Shown: piece after piece, positions 14,464 to 16,352 of the stretch | How the letters are laid out: each line of letters opens with the position of its first letter | Position numbering within the stretch: position 1 is the stretch's first letter | DNA from: DATGZX01 sp035296965 | Lineage (GTDB): Bacteria; Planctomycetota; Planctomycetia; Gemmatales; Gemmataceae | DNA: 16,352 nt | NCBI GenBank assembly: GCA_035296965.1 | Contig: DATGZX010000252.1 | Location: 1-16,352 of the forward strand | Direction: 5' to 3' | Notes under the pieces: generated by a model | Database searches by the model: none | Seen by the model: only the letters and a program-made list of their open reading frames with translations | Told to the model about the DNA's origin: nothing | Position numbers and translations under genes: made by a program

Positions 14464-14937
14464 TCAGCTCGGCCCCATGTGCTCGTAATGATTCTTGAAG
14501 TGCTGGATGACCTCGGCCGGGTTCAGATTGAATACCGCTTTGCCGACCGTCAGCCATTGGCCGCGGTGGAAGAAGAAGACGGCTGAAGCGTTTCGCAGGT
14601 TGCCGACGGCCGGCAAATCCTCCATGTCGCTCCCCTCGATCGCTTCGAATTGAATGGTAACCGGAACCAGGGCGACCAGTTGCCCGCTCTTGCGTTCACG
14701 GGCCAGCTCGATGTCGCGTTCGAACGAGCAATCCTTCCAGCGCAGGCCGCGCGGCTTGCCCGTTGCCGCGGCTGCGGTCACGAACTTGGCTTCGAGCCGT
14801 TCGCGCTGCAGCACGAATAGCTCGCGCGCCCGCTCGACTTGAACCTCTTTGCCGAATAAGTGGAGAGGCCGCCAGGCCAGGAGCAAGGCCACAGCTCCCA
14901 GAAGGACAGCGCTCGACAGAATCCAGAACCATTCCAT
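14464..14937 (-). CDS. Hypothetical membrane-anchored protein
   Basis: A 157-residue protein with an N-terminal signal anchor at about residues 3-22 (WFWILSSAVLLGAVALLLAW). The rest is a soluble domain probably outside the membrane. It includes RARELFVLQRERLEAKFV (helical), a beta-like part LVALVPVTIQFEAIEGSDME, then AVFFFHRGQWLTVGKAVFNLNPAEVIQHF. I do not recognise the family. ATG 14937 has only a weak GAGA upstream. It converges on the CDVCGG gene with no base between the two stop codons. Confidence 0.75.
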   Translation of the reverse strand: MEWFWILSSAVLLGAVALLLAWRPLHLFGKEVQVERARELFVLQRERLEAKFVTAAAATGKPRGLRWKDCSFERDIELARERKSGQLVALVPVTIQFEAIEGSDMEDLPAVGNLRNASAVFFFHRGQWLTVGKAVFNLNPAEVIQHFKNHYEHMGPS

Positions 14938-15412
14938 GCGATGTCTCGTAGGGGATTGCCGTCTAGTGCCTGTTCAATTCTTGATTTTGGCGTACGTGAA
15001 TGGCTTCGGAATCCCTGAAAATGTGAACAACAGTACACATGACATTTCTCGGAGGGAGCTGCCATCCGTCCAAGATCCGAGGCGCGACGTAATCCTTTAT
15101 AGAGTAGTCACTTGCAGAATGTCCTCTCGTGTCAGACAAGTAGTCTGGCTACCCCCCTTTTACATGACATAACCTGACATGCTTCGTTTTCGCCATCTCC
15201 TTTGCGTTTCTCCCTGGCCTCGTGCTCGGGCCCCAAAAGCTAGTCTTGAAGGGGCACTAGTCGCTCCCCTCAGGGGAGCGCGTAGACAGAGTGAATGCTG
15301 ATCATCGCTTCCCTCCAGGAAGCGGCTGAACGATCTATTGGGCGGGCAGCCTTCACATGGTAAGGTCCGCTGATTCAAGCAGCAAGCACGTTTTCATTGC
15401 AGTTTGATTTCC
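14938..15412. other. Gene-free spacer, 475 bp
   Basis: No coding region is supported on either strand. The spacer holds three small stem-loops: cagac-aagta-gtctg (15133-15147), a perfect 8-bp stem cgctcccc-tca-ggggagcg (15262-15280), and cgcttcc-ctcca-ggaagcg (15306-15324). The 9-mer acatgacat occurs at 15037-15045 and 15162-15170. It should contain the promoter of the 157-residue membrane protein at its left and the 3' end of queC at its right. Confidence 0.6.
15262..15324 (-). terminator. Two successive hairpins downstream of queC
   Basis: Stem-loops at 15306-15324 (7-bp stem) and 15262-15280 (8-bp stem) lie 89-150 bases past the queC stop on the minus strand. They lack U-tracts and could also be REP-like repeats. 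Assignment as terminators is tentative. Confidence 0.3.
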
Positions 15413-16126
15413 TCATGGCTTGCCGCTCGGGGTTTCTTTTCGATAGTGCGCGGGATCGGGAATGCTGTTCTCCAGAAAGCCTTTCAACCGTAGCAGGCAC
15501 GCGTCGCATTCCCCGCACGCTTCCCCTTTGGGAGAGGGATCGTAACAACTGCAGGTCAGCCCATAATCGACGCCGAGGGCGAGCCCTTGCCTGATGATTT
15601 CCGCCTTGGTCATGCGGATCAGCGGCGTATGAATGACCAGCCGTCGTCGGCCTTCGATTCCTGCTTTGGTGGCCAGGTTCGCCATGCGCTCGTAGGCTTC
15701 GATGTACTCCGGCCGGCAATCCGGATAGCCGCTGTAATCGAGCACATTGACGCCCAGGAAAATGTCGCTGGCCCCGAGTACCTCAGCCCAGGCAAGCGCG
15801 AACGACAGGAAGATCGTGTTGCGCGCCGGCACATAAGTGACTGGAATGCCGTGGCCGATTTCCTCGAGCGAGCGGCCCTTGGGTACGGCCAGATCGCTGG
15901 TCAGCGCGGAGCCGCCGAAAAGCCGCAGATCGATTTCCACGATTGCTTGCCGTGCCACGCCAAAGTGCGCCGCGACACGGCGGGCCGCCTCGATCTCCAC
16001 CGCGTGCCGCTGGCCGTAGCGAAACGTCAACGCGTAGACGTCGAATCCCTGGCTCTTCGCGATGGTGAGGACCGTGCTCGAATCGACGCCGCCGCTCAAG
16101 AGCACTACTGCTTTCTCTGCTTGCAT
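15413..16126 (-). CDS. queC: 7-cyano-7-deazaguanine (preQ0) synthase QueC
   Basis: Makes preQ0 from 7-carboxy-7-deazaguanine, ammonia and ATP, a cytoplasmic step toward queuosine in tRNA. The 237-residue product has the ATP-binding PP-loop SGGVDSS at residues 11-17 and internal family motifs such as TFRYGQRHAVEIEAA, YVPARNTIFLSFALAWAE and GVNVLDYSGYPDCRPEYI. Its C-terminus has the zinc-binding cysteines Cys194, Cys204, Cys207 and Cys210 (CYDPSPKGEACGECDAC). Length is normal. ATG 16126 is chosen because MQAEKAVVLLSGGVDS is the expected N-terminus and GAGGGC lies four bases upstream. The open frame runs 43 codons further up to GTG 16255, into the terminal repeat; that extension is not part of QueC. 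A -10-like TACAAT lies 46 bases before the ATG. No preQ1 riboswitch is seen, and the partner genes queD, queE and folE are not in the window. Confidence 0.96.
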   Translation of the reverse strand: MQAEKAVVLLSGGVDSSTVLTIAKSQGFDVYALTFRYGQRHAVEIEAARRVAAHFGVARQAIVEIDLRLFGGSALTSDLAVPKGRSLEEIGHGIPVTYVPARNTIFLSFALAWAEVLGASDIFLGVNVLDYSGYPDCRPEYIEAYERMANLATKAGIEGRRRLVIHTPLIRMTKAEIIRQGLALGVDYGLTCSCYDPSPKGEACGECDACLLRLKGFLENSIPDPAHYRKETPSGKP

Positions 16127-16171
16127 GGAAGCCCTCGCGCGAAGTCCAACCGCCAGCGTGGAGGTCCGTTC

Positions 16172-16177
16172 ATTGTA
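16172..16177 (-). promoter_or_regulatory. Possible -10 element for queC
   Basis: TACAAT on the minus strand, 46 bases before the queC ATG. No good -35 is found at the usual distance, so this is only a candidate. Confidence 0.25.
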
Positions 16178-16230
16178 GCTGCATCCGCAAGCTTCGCTCG
16201 GCGGCAAGCCGGCTGAAAAAGGGGTCTGAC

Positions 16231-16352
16231 CCAGGGCGAACGCATCAAACTCCACCTCAATTATTGAGAGGGCCTTGATTGGGACAAGTGTACAGGCCTA
16301 CGATTCTTCCGGACTTTCACCTATTTCCCGGAGGAACGCATGGTTGCTACTA
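16231..16352 (-). repeat. Right copy of the 122-bp perfect inverted repeat
   Basis: Exact reverse complement of 18-139, running to the last base of the window. Toward queC it is joined to ggggtctgac (16221-16230), which makes ggggtctgaccc, a near-palindrome often seen in REP-type intergenic repeats. The left copy lacks this extension. The repeat carries the GTG codon (16253-16255) that falsely lengthens the queC frame. Confidence 0.93.

Noticed and set aside
15413..16126. QueC as part of a 7-deazaguanine DNA modification system together with the methyltransferase
   Set aside because: No dpdA or other dpd gene is in the window and the two genes are 14 kb apart. Ordinary queuosine synthesis explains queC.
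16127..16230. preQ1 riboswitch upstream of queC
   Set aside because: I could not find the C-rich loop and A-rich tail pattern of known preQ1 aptamers in the leader.

Overview
This window looks like chromosomal DNA from a planctomycete, most likely close to the Gemmata group. The main evidence is a secreted protein with the ~75-residue N-terminal domain known as TIGR03000, which is characteristic of Planctomycetes. Supporting evidence is a small secreted beta-rich protein and a 142-residue protein of types I associate with this phylum, high G+C, and intergenic palindromic repeats of the form ctagcccgaagcgt...acgcttcgggctag. Naming the group is an inference; there is no rRNA or other phylogenetic marker here.

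Layout. A perfect 122-bp inverted repeat lies at the two ends (18-139 and 16231-16352). Just inside the left copy is an A+T-rich beta-class DNA methyltransferase gene (178-1047, +) with no restriction gene in sight. A large exported TIGR03000 protein follows on the opposite strand (1199-3655, -). Next come two big genes on the + strand: a protein with three zinc ribbons and a long coiled coil (4110-6938), and a secreted tricorn-type S41 protease (7120-10386). A tiny membrane protein (10402-10662, -) converges on the protease. A 580-bp gene-poor stretch with inverted repeats and hairpins leads to a divergent pair: a small secreted protein (11245-11634, -) and a 92-residue unknown protein (11795-12073, +). 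An Omp85/BamA-like outer-membrane barrel gene (12195-13793, +) is followed by a palindromic tandem-repeat cluster (13885-14029). Then come a convergent pair of small genes whose stop codons abut (14035-14463, + and 14464-14937, -), a 475-bp gene-free stretch, and queC (15413-16126, -) beside the right terminal repeat.

Function. Most of the window concerns the cell envelope and periplasm: an exported tricorn protease, a BamA-like barrel, two exported proteins and two single-span membrane proteins. QueC makes the 7-deazaguanine precursor preQ0, used for tRNA queuosine. No multi-gene operon or complete defence or biosynthetic system is visible. The gene order looks like ordinary planctomycete chromosome with long spacers and many short palindromic repeats. 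The parts most worth a second look are the terminal repeat, the methyltransferase beside it, the triple zinc-ribbon coiled-coil protein next to the secreted tricorn protease, and the repeat clusters.
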